Position numbers and translations under genes: made by a program. From Pseudomonas sp. PGPPP3 (lineage in GTDB: Bacteria; Pseudomonadota; Gammaproteobacteria; Pseudomonadales; Pseudomonadaceae), in assembly GCA_002256055.1 (NCBI GenBank), contig NKIE01000253.1, forward strand, positions 1 to 5,046: a stretch of DNA of 5,046 bases, written 5' to 3'. Of this stretch, positions 1 through 5,046 are shown piece by piece. A model generated the notes under the pieces. That model did no database searches, was not told the origin of the DNA, and was given only the letters and a program-made list of their open reading frames with translations. Each line of letters begins with the position of its first letter. Position 1 is the stretch's first letter.

Positions 1-27
1 ACGCCGCATAATCGAGCGCAGTAGTTT

Positions 28-510
28 TCACTGGGGTTGGCGGCGCGCCTTGAAGAAGGCACTCAAAGCCTTACTGCACTCATCAGCCAGCACCCCGCCC
101 TCCACCAGCACCCGGTGATTGAGAAAGCCCTGGGCAAAGAACTCGCCACGACTCTGCACCACCCCGGCTTTCGGCTCGCTGGCGCCGAACACCACCCGGG
201 CGATGCGCGCATGCACGATCAAACCGGCGCACATGCTGCACGGCTCAAGCGTCACATACAGGGTGCTGCCGGGCAGGCGATAGTTGCCGATGGCCTTGGC
301 CGCATCACGGATGGCGACCATCTCGGCATGGGCGCTGGGGTCATGGGTGCTGATCGGACAATTGAAGCCAAGACCGATGACCTCGCCATCCTGCACCAGC
401 AGCGCGCCCACCGGCACTTCGCCCAGAGCAGCACCCGCCTCGGCCAGCGCCAGCGCCTCAGCCATAAAGTGCCGATCCTGGCTGCGATCGATGATCAGGT
501 TGCGCGCCAT
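28..510 (-). CDS. tadA: tRNA-specific adenosine(34) deaminase TadA
   Basis: Deaminates adenosine 34 to inosine in the anticodon of tRNA-Arg(ACG), which lets one tRNA read several CGN codons; a cytoplasmic zinc enzyme. The 160-residue product (E. coli TadA is about 167) carries the cytidine/deoxycytidylate deaminase fold signature: HAE at residues 61-63 (H61 zinc ligand, E63 proton shuttle) and PCSMC at 90-94 (C91 and C94 zinc ligands), followed by the family-typical AGLIVHARIARVVFGA stretch at 95-110. The start at 510 is chosen because it overlaps the upstream oxidase stop in a TAATG junction with AGGTGG (515-520) just before it; an in-frame extension to 579 would run into the oxidase gene, and an internal Met at residue 16 would trim the N-terminus. 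It is the last gene of the oxidase-tadA pair and is probably translationally coupled to it. The closest alternative would be another CDA-family deaminase such as guanine deaminase, but the HAE/PCxxC context and length fit TadA best. Confidence 0.95.
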   Translation of the reverse strand: MARNLIIDRSQDRHFMAEALALAEAGAALGEVPVGALLVQDGEVIGLGFNCPISTHDPSAHAEMVAIRDAAKAIGNYRLPGSTLYVTLEPCSMCAGLIVHARIARVVFGASEPKAGVVQSRGEFFAQGFLNHRVLVEGGVLADECSKALSAFFKARRQPQ

Positions 511-1880
511 TACACCACCTCGATGGCGGCCATCAGGCCGGTTTCCATATGGTCGATCACATGGCAATGGAACATCCACACGCCGGGGTTATCCGCTACC
601 AGTGCGATGCGCGCGACTTCATTTTTGTCCAGCAAGTAAGTGTCAGTGAAGTACGGGATCACGCTATGGCGATTGGACGACAGCACCTTGAAGCTCAAAC
701 CGTGCAGGTGAATCGGGTGCTGGTACTGGGCCATGTTGCGCAGCTCGAAGATATAGCTCTTACCCAGCTCCAGGCTGGCGATGGGCTTTTCCGCGCAATT
801 CTTGTCAGCAATGTCCCAGGCCTTGCCGTTGATCTGCCAATAGCTGGCTTTGGCACCGGCCGGCAGATTCTCGGCCAGGGTCGCCGTCCATTCGAAATTG
901 AAGCGCAGGGTTTGTGCACCCTCTAAATCTGGCTCGCTGACCGGATTGGCCGGCAAGGCCGCAGGCCACTCGCCCGGCGCTGCATTGCTGTCCTGGCCGC
1001 GCAATGTTGCCAGGCGCAGCGGGCCGTTGCGCAACGGCAACTCGATACCGGCGGCCGGCACTCGCAGCGCCAGATCGATGCGCATGCCCGGCCCCAACCA
1101 GTACTCCTTACCCAAGGGCCGCGGCGCCACCGGATTACCATCCAGGGCATAGATGCGCACATCAGCACCCGGCAGGTTCAGGCGATAGGTCAGGGTGTTG
1201 TCCAGATTGAGCACCCGTAGGCGCACCACCTCACCGGCCGGCAGATCCAGGGTCGGCGCATGCACACCATTAATCGTCGACAGCCGCCCTGGCGTACCAC
1301 CACGGGCCGCATCGCGCGGCACACTGAACGCGGTAAAGGCGCCCTGCTCGTCCAGGTGCCAACTCTTCAGGCACAGGGTACGTTCATGGGCAAAACCGCT
1401 CGGCTCACGTTCCTCGACAATCAGCGGACCGACCAGGCCGCGACCCAACTGCTCGCTGCTACCCAGATGAGGGTGATACCAATAGCTGCCGGCATCCGGG
1501 GTGATGAAGTCGTAGTCGAAATACTCGCCCGGCAGCACCGGCAGCTGCGACACATAGGGCACGCCGTCCATCGCCAGTGGCAGACGAATGCCGTGCCAGT
1601 GAATCGTGGTGGAAACATCCAACTGGTTGATAAAGCGCACGCGCAAACGCTCGCCCTGACGGCAGCGCAGCTCCAACCCCGGCGCCTGACCGCCATAGGC
1701 CCAGGCCGTGGTCATATGCCCTGGAACCAGCTCGACATCCAAGGGCGCGGCGATCAGTTCATAGTCATGGGTTGCCACATTTTCCGGGCGCCCCAACCAA
1801 TAGCGCACGCCACCGGCACCGAGACCAACAACGCCAAGACCGAGCAAGCCGGCGAGTACTTTTCTGCGAGTAAACGACAT
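510..1880 (-). CDS. cumA: Tat-exported multicopper oxidase, CumA-like
   Basis: A laccase-type oxidase that takes electrons from an external substrate at a type 1 copper and reduces O2 to water at a trinuclear cluster. The 456-residue product starts with a twin-arginine signal (TRRKVLAG, residues 4-11, then a Gly/Leu/Val-rich stretch to about residue 24), so it should be exported folded to the periplasm. All four copper-binding blocks are visible: HWHG (94-97), HPH (136-138), HPIHLHG (388-394) and HCHVIDH (438-444). Three cupredoxin domains fit roughly 40-155, 165-300 and 320-456. The start at 1880 is supported by AGGAG at 1890-1894 with 9-nt spacing and by the Tat motif immediately after it; a start at 1919 would add an untypical leader. 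Length and neighbourhood (tadA directly downstream, guaA nearby) match the CumA proteins of Pseudomonas, once linked to Mn(II) oxidation, though cumA also occurs in non-oxidising strains; the natural substrate is open. The position normally giving the axial type 1 copper ligand is Leu449, next to Met450. Confidence 0.9.
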   Translation of the reverse strand: MSFTRRKVLAGLLGLGVVGLGAGGVRYWLGRPENVATHDYELIAAPLDVELVPGHMTTAWAYGGQAPGLELRCRQGERLRVRFINQLDVSTTIHWHGIRLPLAMDGVPYVSQLPVLPGEYFDYDFITPDAGSYWYHPHLGSSEQLGRGLVGPLIVEEREPSGFAHERTLCLKSWHLDEQGAFTAFSVPRDAARGGTPGRLSTINGVHAPTLDLPAGEVVRLRVLNLDNTLTYRLNLPGADVRIYALDGNPVAPRPLGKEYWLGPGMRIDLALRVPAAGIELPLRNGPLRLATLRGQDSNAAPGEWPAALPANPVSEPDLEGAQTLRFNFEWTATLAENLPAGAKASYWQINGKAWDIADKNCAEKPIASLELGKSYIFELRNMAQYQHPIHLHGLSFKVLSSNRHSVIPYFTDTYLLDKNEVARIALVADNPGVWMFHCHVIDHMETGLMAAIEVV

Positions 1881-2043
1881 GGGTAAGGACTCCTGAGTAA
1901 GCACAAAACGCGGGCCCATCAGGCTGATGATGGTTCGTCTCTAGCGGGCAAACGCACCAGTAAATCAAAGGCTTTAGCGATTTAAACTGCTGCCAATACT
2001 GCCAGAAAACACCCGCCAGAGCGATGCCGGAGCCCCTGAGCTG
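1881..2043. other. Intergenic region between dsbA-like gene and multicopper oxidase gene
   Basis: This 163-bp gap is longer than the other same-strand spacings in the window, so the oxidase gene may have its own promoter here. I see the oxidase ribosome binding site (AGGAG, 1890-1894), a 13-nt odd palindrome CATCAGGCTGATG (1917-1929), and an AT-richer patch around 1960-1985 that could hold a promoter, but no hexamer pair close to consensus. No convincing copper-responsive (CueR/CopR-type) operator was recognised by eye. No small gene with a credible start and ribosome binding site was seen. Confidence 0.5.
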
Positions 2044-2706
2044 TTACTCAGGAGTGCTCGCCTGCCGTACCAACTCTGCGCGTAAATAGCTCAGCCACTG
2101 CTGCGGATGCCCCAGGTAATGACTGAGCTCCAGCACCCGCATATGCCCCCGACCATCCTCTAGCAACAAGGTCGGAAAACCCTGGGCGCCGACTTGCGCC
2201 AGCAGCACACGACTGGCGGCGATATGGGCCTGGGTCTGCCGCCCGCACGCTGCTTGGTAGGCGTTACTGAACGGCAGCAGCGACAACTCCAGCTCACAGG
2301 CCAATGCCGTCAGCACCTGCACGTCGGCGATCCGCCGCCCCTCGACATAGTGCGCATGCTGGATGCGCTGCAGCATCGCCAGCCCCTGCCCGGTGACGGC
2401 TTGCGCGGCAAGAATGGCGCTGATCGGCGGCTCAGAGTCGAGCACCGCGCCCTGGTCATTGAGCAAGCCATTAAAATAGCCGTCGCCAAACGGCTGACCG
2501 GACAACTCGGCAATCCGCCGATCATGGGGCAGCACATAGCTGCGCCACTGCGGAGTAATCATTCGGCAATTGGACCCCGTCAGCATGCCGCCGCCGTGCA
2601 ACTCAATCTCCAGCCCGGGCAGCTCAGCCGCGGCTTTTATCAGCGGCGCGACGCCATAGCACCAACCACAGAGCGGATCGAACAGGTAATGCAAACGACT
2701 CCCCAT
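2044..2706 (-). CDS. DsbA-family thiol-disulfide oxidoreductase (CGWC type, cytoplasmic)
   Basis: A thioredoxin-fold protein of the DsbA/FrnE superfamily, of the kind annotated as predicted protein-disulfide isomerase. The 220-residue product opens with a beta strand and the redox motif in FDPLCGWCYG (residues 9-18; C13 and C16), and has the family's cis-proline loop in GFPT (176-179; P178). The region between is the helical insertion expected for DsbA-like proteins. There is no signal peptide or membrane segment, so unlike classical DsbA it should act in the cytoplasm. Start 2706 is preferred over 2745 because a strong AGGAGG (2715-2720) lies 8 nt upstream and the CxxC then falls at the usual near-N-terminal position. 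It follows the MBL-fold gene by 26 bp on the same strand, so the two are likely one operon. Other cysteines are at 47, 137 and 154. Its substrate is unknown; isomerase, reductase or glutathione-dependent activity are all possible. Confidence 0.88.
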   Translation of the reverse strand: MGSRLHYLFDPLCGWCYGVAPLIKAAAELPGLEIELHGGGMLTGSNCRMITPQWRSYVLPHDRRIAELSGQPFGDGYFNGLLNDQGAVLDSEPPISAILAAQAVTGQGLAMLQRIQHAHYVEGRRIADVQVLTALACELELSLLPFSNAYQAACGRQTQAHIAASRVLLAQVGAQGFPTLLLEDGRGHMRVLELSHYLGHPQQWLSYLRAELVRQASTPE

Positions 2707-2714
2707 GGGCAGGT

Positions 2715-2720
2715 CCTCCT
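2715..2720 (-). promoter_or_regulatory. Strong ribosome binding site of the dsbA-like gene
   Basis: The minus strand reads AGGAGG here, 8 nt before the ATG at 2706. It is the best Shine-Dalgarno match in the window and decides the start in favour of 2706 over the longer in-frame reading from 2745, which would overlap the end of the upstream MBL-fold gene. Confidence 0.8.
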
Positions 2721-2732
2721 GTGGCAAGCGCT

Positions 2733-3623
2733 TTACTGCGGCCATTGCATTTCGCCTTTGAGCACCTTGGCGCTCAGCTCTAGATCGGCAGTACCGGTCA
2801 GGTGCGGGTACTGCTTAACCATCGCCTTGACCAACTCGCCGGAGTTGCTGGTCTTGGCCAATTGAGCCTCAAGCACCTTGAGGTAGTCGGCCGTGAAACT
2901 CACCGAACTTAGCGTCATGCTCGCCCCTGGCAGGTAGTGCCCTGGCACCACGGTCTGCGGCTTGAGTGCCTGGATCTGCTGCAGGCTTTGCTGCCAGTCG
3001 GCGCGAGCCAGCGGCGTCTGCGCATCGGCCGTCCACAGGTGCATATTGCCGTACACCAACACCCCACCGACCACTGCCTTGAGAGATGGAATCCATACAT
3101 AACTGTGCGCAGACGCCACGCCATGCAGACCTTGCACATCCAACGGCTGACCATCAACGGTGAGCTGATTGCCTTGCAGCAACTCCGGCACCAGCAGCGC
3201 TTTCGGCGCATTGGTTTTGAGGATCGGCCCCCAATAAGCCAACTTGGCGTCCTTGTTGGCTTTGATCGCGGCGATGGTAGGCGCCGTAGCGACGATTTTT
3301 GCCTGCGGGAAGGCCGCGTGCAGCACGTCCAAACCGAAGTAGGAATCCGGGTCACTGTGGCTGATATAGATGCTGGTCAGGCGTTTGCCGCTGGCCTTGA
3401 TCATCTCGACCAGGGCCTGGGCATCATTGGCCTGAAACTGCGCATCGATCAGTACCGCCTCAGTGGCGCCGCTGATCAGCTCGGATGAAACCGGGAACAG
3501 CGACTTTTCACCTGGGTTATAGACCTGCAACTTGAGCGGCTCTGCCGCTGCCACAGGGTTAGCAAACAGGCTCAGCGTGGTCATAGCGGCGAAGGCGGCA
3601 GACAGCAGAGTGGGTTTGAACAT
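2733..3623 (-). CDS. Exported metallo-beta-lactamase-fold protein with altered metal site
   Basis: The 296-residue product begins with a Sec-type signal peptide (K3, hydrophobic core about 5-21, probable cleavage after VAAA at residue 27), so it should be periplasmic. The mature part has the MBL-fold layout: VLID at 57-60, the metal-motif loop SHSDPDSYFG at 88-97, the SLKAVVGG strand at 180-187, and VPGH at 226-229. The canonical HxHxDH motif is H89-S-D91-P-D93-S94, so the second His is Asp and the last His is Ser. The usual bridging Asp after the GG turn appears to be Val188. H173 and H229 remain. Family members hydrolyse thioesters, lactones, phosphoesters or beta-lactams, or act in redox reactions; no substrate can be assigned. 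Start 3623 (ATG) is preferred because TTGAGG at 3633-3638 is its Shine-Dalgarno; the TTG reading from 3638 would begin inside that site. It is the first gene of a pair with the dsbA-like gene and is divergent from the LysR gene. Confidence 0.85.
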   Translation of the reverse strand: MFKPTLLSAAFAAMTTLSLFANPVAAAEPLKLQVYNPGEKSLFPVSSELISGATEAVLIDAQFQANDAQALVEMIKASGKRLTSIYISHSDPDSYFGLDVLHAAFPQAKIVATAPTIAAIKANKDAKLAYWGPILKTNAPKALLVPELLQGNQLTVDGQPLDVQGLHGVASAHSYVWIPSLKAVVGGVLVYGNMHLWTADAQTPLARADWQQSLQQIQALKPQTVVPGHYLPGASMTLSSVSFTADYLKVLEAQLAKTSNSGELVKAMVKQYPHLTGTADLELSAKVLKGEMQWPQ

Positions 3624-3744
3624 GGCGATAAACCTCAAGTCAGTGAAGAACGTGAGGCCATCTTATGCTGCGTAATCCGCACGAAAAACCGGCTAGACTG
3701 CAATTATTGATTGCTTAAATCGGACGAATCAGCAGGCCGAATTA
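3624..3744. promoter_or_regulatory. Divergent promoter and operator region between MBL-fold gene and lysR
   Basis: This 121-bp segment must carry both the promoter for the MBL-dsbA pair (minus) and that for the regulator gene (plus). It is visibly more AT-rich than the flanking genes, mainly at 3700-3745. It contains a 15-bp palindrome at 3700-3714 and a longer spaced inverted repeat at 3715-3745. A weak -10-like TAAGAT on the minus strand lies near 3660-3665, without a good -35 partner. LysR-type regulators typically bind such divergent regions to control the neighbouring operon and themselves; that they do so here is inferred from layout. Confidence 0.6.
3700..3714. repeat. Palindrome GCAAT-N5-ATTGC, candidate LysR operator
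   Basis: The two 5-bp arms are perfectly complementary around a TATTG centre, placed about 80 bp before the MBL-fold start and 31 bp before the regulator start. The dyad symmetry and AT-rich centre suit a LysR-family site, although the classical T-N11-A spacing is not met exactly within the dyad. Confidence 0.4.
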
Positions 3745-3745
3745 A
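3715..3745. repeat. Spaced inverted repeat overlapping the lysR start codon
   Basis: TTAAATCGG (3715-3723) and CCGAATTAA (3737-3745) are inverted copies matching at 8 of 9 positions, separated by 13 nt. The right arm ends on the A of the regulator's ATG and the repeat encloses its ribosome binding region. If bound by the regulator this would suit autorepression; it could also fold in the mRNA and limit translation. Low-complexity coincidence cannot be excluded. Confidence 0.35.
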
Positions 3746-4683
3746 TGGACCGACTCATCGCAGCAGAAGTCTTTATCAGCATCGTCGAGCACGGCAGCAT
3801 GATCGCCGCTGCTCAAGCGCTGGGCATGTCACGGGCCATGGTGACGCGCTACCTGGCGCAAATGGAGGATTGGGCTGGGGCCCGCTTGCTGCACCGCACC
3901 ACCCGCAAACTGAGCCTCACCGCCGCCGGTGACGAAACCCTGAGCCGCTGCCGGCAACTGCTGGAAATCACCGCCCACATGGCCGTCAGCACCAGCAGCA
4001 GCGATGAACCTCAAGGGCTGCTGCGCATCAGTTGCGCTCAGTCGCTGGCGCAAAGCGTATTAGCGGGGGCTGTCAGCCAGTATTTACGCCGCTACCCGCA
4101 AACCGCCGTCGACTTGCAAACCAGCAACCATGCCGTCAATTTAATCGAGGAGCGGATCGATCTGGCGGTACGCATCACCAACGCCCTGGAACCCAACCTG
4201 ATTGCCCGGCAACTGGCCAGCTGCGCTTCGGTGGTCTGTGCCGCACCCAGTTACCTCGCTGCACAAGGGACGCCGGCGCGGGTCGAAGACTTGGCCGTGC
4301 ACAACTGCCTGACCTACTCCTACTTCGGCAAAAGCCTCTGGCAATTCAGTCGCACCGGGGAAAACTACTCGGTACCGGTCAGCGGCAACCTCAGCGCCAA
4401 TGACTCGCTGGTACTGCTCAGCGCCACCCTGCAAGGCGCCGGCATCGCCCTGCAGCCACGCTATTCGGCGGCCCCGTTAATTGCCAGCGGTCAATTAGTC
4501 GAGTTGCTGCCCAGTTATCAGCCGCAGGAAATGGGCATCTACGGCATCTACACCTCGCGCAAGCAGTTACCGAGGACGCTGCGCAGCATGCTAGATTTTC
4601 TGCTCGACTGGTTTGCCAACGACCCACAGTGGCTGGCGACCCTGAACGCAACGCCCGCGAGCAAGGCCACACCAAGAACCTGA
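3745..4683 (+). CDS. LysR-family transcriptional regulator (CrgA-like subgroup)
   Basis: A 312-residue DNA-binding regulator of standard LysR length. The N-terminal winged helix-turn-helix covers about residues 1-60: FISIVEHGSMIAAAQALGMS (10-29), the recognition helix near 29-41, and the wing segment ARLLHRTTRKLSLTAAG (46-62). A linker helix follows to about 85, then a periplasmic-binding-like effector domain from about 91 (GLLRIS) to 290, with the subgroup-typical EERIDLAVRI at 136-145 and GAGIALQP at 231-238. The ATG at 3745 gives the usual short lead into the HTH; the ribosome binding site (AGCAGG, 3731-3736) is weak. It is divergent from the MBL-dsbA pair and therefore probably controls it, with an unknown small-molecule or redox signal. 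Cysteines at 69, 97, 160, 165 and 188 leave thiol sensing possible but unproven. The gene is convergent with guaA, separated by a hairpin. Confidence 0.92.
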   Translation: MDRLIAAEVFISIVEHGSMIAAAQALGMSRAMVTRYLAQMEDWAGARLLHRTTRKLSLTAAGDETLSRCRQLLEITAHMAVSTSSSDEPQGLLRISCAQSLAQSVLAGAVSQYLRRYPQTAVDLQTSNHAVNLIEERIDLAVRITNALEPNLIARQLASCASVVCAAPSYLAAQGTPARVEDLAVHNCLTYSYFGKSLWQFSRTGENYSVPVSGNLSANDSLVLLSATLQGAGIALQPRYSAAPLIASGQLVELLPSYQPQEMGIYGIYTSRKQLPRTLRSMLDFLLDWFANDPQWLATLNATPASKATPRT

Positions 4684-4701
4684 AAACAAAGAGTGCAGAT
4701 A

Positions 4702-4731
4702 GCACAAGGGCAGCCTGAGCTGCCCTTGTGC
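4702..4731. terminator. Perfect 13-bp hairpin between convergent lysR and guaA
   Basis: GCACAAGGGCAGC (4702-4714) and GCTGCCCTTGTGC (4719-4731) pair without mismatch around a CTGA loop. It starts 18 bp after the lysR stop and 6 bp beyond the original guaA stop. On the minus strand the transcript runs on into a broken T-rich stretch (CTCTTTGTTTT), giving a plausible intrinsic terminator for guaA; on the plus strand no T tract follows, so for lysR it would act only as a weak terminator or as a 3'-end stabiliser. Confidence 0.7.
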
Positions 4732-4732
4732 G

Positions 4733-5046
4733 CTACATCATTCCCACTCGATGGTGGCTGGTGGGGTTAGAGACCTTCTCCAGCAGCTCGTAGGGCAGGT
4801 GCGCCCAACGCGCGGTCATGAAGTCGATGGTTTCCACTGCACGCAGGGCCACGACCCAGGCGTAACGACGGCCGTCACCGACCACGCCAACCGATTTCAC
4901 CGGCTGGAACACCACGAAAGCCTGGCTGGTCTTGTGGTACCAGTCGAAGTTGCGCAGCTCTTCGATGAAGATATGGTCAGCGCGACGCAGGATGTCGGCG
5001 TATTCCTTCTTCACTTCACCAAGGATACGCACGCCCAGGCCCGGGC
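4733..5046 (-). CDS. guaA: GMP synthase (glutamine-hydrolysing), 3' part, frameshifted at C-terminus
   Basis: GuaA makes GMP from XMP, ATP and glutamine in the cytoplasm. Only the C-terminal part is inside the window; the gene continues past the right edge. The frame from 5044 down reads [20 protein letters not shown], then [40 protein letters not shown] and [14 protein letters not shown], a near-perfect match to the dimerisation domain of pseudomonad GuaA as I recall it. Directly after KVSN the expected block of about 19 residues (RIINE...YDxSxK in other GuaA) is absent. The following bases encode the universal tail PPATIEWE and a TGA at 4738-4740, but one frame away, with a single C left between AAC and CCACCA. 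As written, translation goes on as [10 protein letters not shown] to a TAG at 4733-4735. The net loss is about 56 bp. GuaA is otherwise highly conserved, so this is either a real damaging mutation or a sequence/assembly error. If judged broken, the entry should be a pseudogene. Confidence 0.9.
   Translation of the reverse strand, partial: PGLGVRILGEVKKEYADILRRADHIFIEELRNFDWYHKTSQAFVVFQPVKSVGVVGDGRRYAWVVALRAVETIDFMTARWAHLPYELLEKVSNPTSHHRVGMM

Noticed and set aside
1..27. Possible end of another gene left of tadA
   Set aside because: Only 27 bases, no readable motif or stop pattern that supports a gene.
37..639. 200-codon open frame on the plus strand
   Set aside because: It is antisense to tadA and the end of the oxidase gene, has no recognisable domain, and is explained by high GC content; the minus strand has clear catalytic motifs.
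1260..1886. 208-codon open frame on the plus strand
   Set aside because: Antisense to the multicopper oxidase, no family resemblance or ribosome binding site; a shadow frame.
1881..1919. Upstream start at 1919 for the oxidase
   Set aside because: It would put 13 residues before the Tat motif, and the coding stretch would include the clear AGGAG site for the ATG at 1880.
1939..1968. TTGATT plus a downstream hexamer as a promoter for the oxidase gene
   Set aside because: The -35-like element is acceptable but no -10 hexamer with reasonable match lies at 16-18 bp spacing.
2033..2053. Inverted repeat CCTGAG-N6-CTCAGG as a terminator for the MBL-dsbA operon
   Set aside because: The 6-bp stem includes the stop codon in its loop and is not followed by a T tract on the minus strand; too weak to call.
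2194..2865. 223-codon open frame on the plus strand
   Set aside because: Antisense across the dsbA-like and MBL-fold genes, crossing the gap between them; the minus-strand genes have strong motifs and Shine-Dalgarno sites.
4684..4750. Genomic-island attachment site at the guaA 3' end
   Set aside because: guaA 3' ends are known island integration sites, but I found no integrase gene and no second copy of the guaA tail sequence in the window, so an island boundary is not supported.

Overview
The window looks like a piece of a Pseudomonas chromosome. It is GC-rich, the visible end of GuaA reads as a typical pseudomonad GMP synthetase, and a CumA-type multicopper oxidase is coupled to the tRNA adenosine deaminase gene tadA close to guaA, an order I recall from Pseudomonas genomes. 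The genus is inferred from protein and synteny memory, not from a search.

Layout, right to left because most genes lie on the minus strand. The 3' part of guaA (GMP synthase) enters from the right edge. Its last codons are disrupted: about 56 bp that should encode some 19 conserved residues are missing, so the conserved C-terminal tail is present in the DNA but out of frame. A perfect 13-bp hairpin (4702-4731) separates guaA from a convergent LysR-type regulator gene on the plus strand (3745-4683). The regulator is divergent from a two-gene minus-strand unit: an exported metallo-beta-lactamase-fold protein with an altered metal site (2733-3623), then, 26 bp downstream, a cytoplasmic DsbA-family thiol oxidoreductase with a CGWC motif (2044-2706). 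The 121-bp divergent intergenic region holds two inverted repeats that are candidate operators.

After a 163-bp gap comes a Tat-exported three-domain multicopper oxidase (510-1880, CumA-like). Its TAA stop shares a base with the ATG of tadA (28-510) in a TAATG junction, so an extracytoplasmic copper oxidase and a normally essential tRNA wobble-editing enzyme are probably translated from one message.

Functional reading: guaA and tadA are housekeeping genes. The lysR / MBL-dsbA block looks like a self-contained, locally regulated cassette sitting between guaA and cumA-tadA; its substrate cannot be told from sequence. No RNA genes, CRISPR arrays, insertion sequences, integrases or phage genes were seen. 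Bases 1-27, beyond the tadA stop, are too short to interpret.
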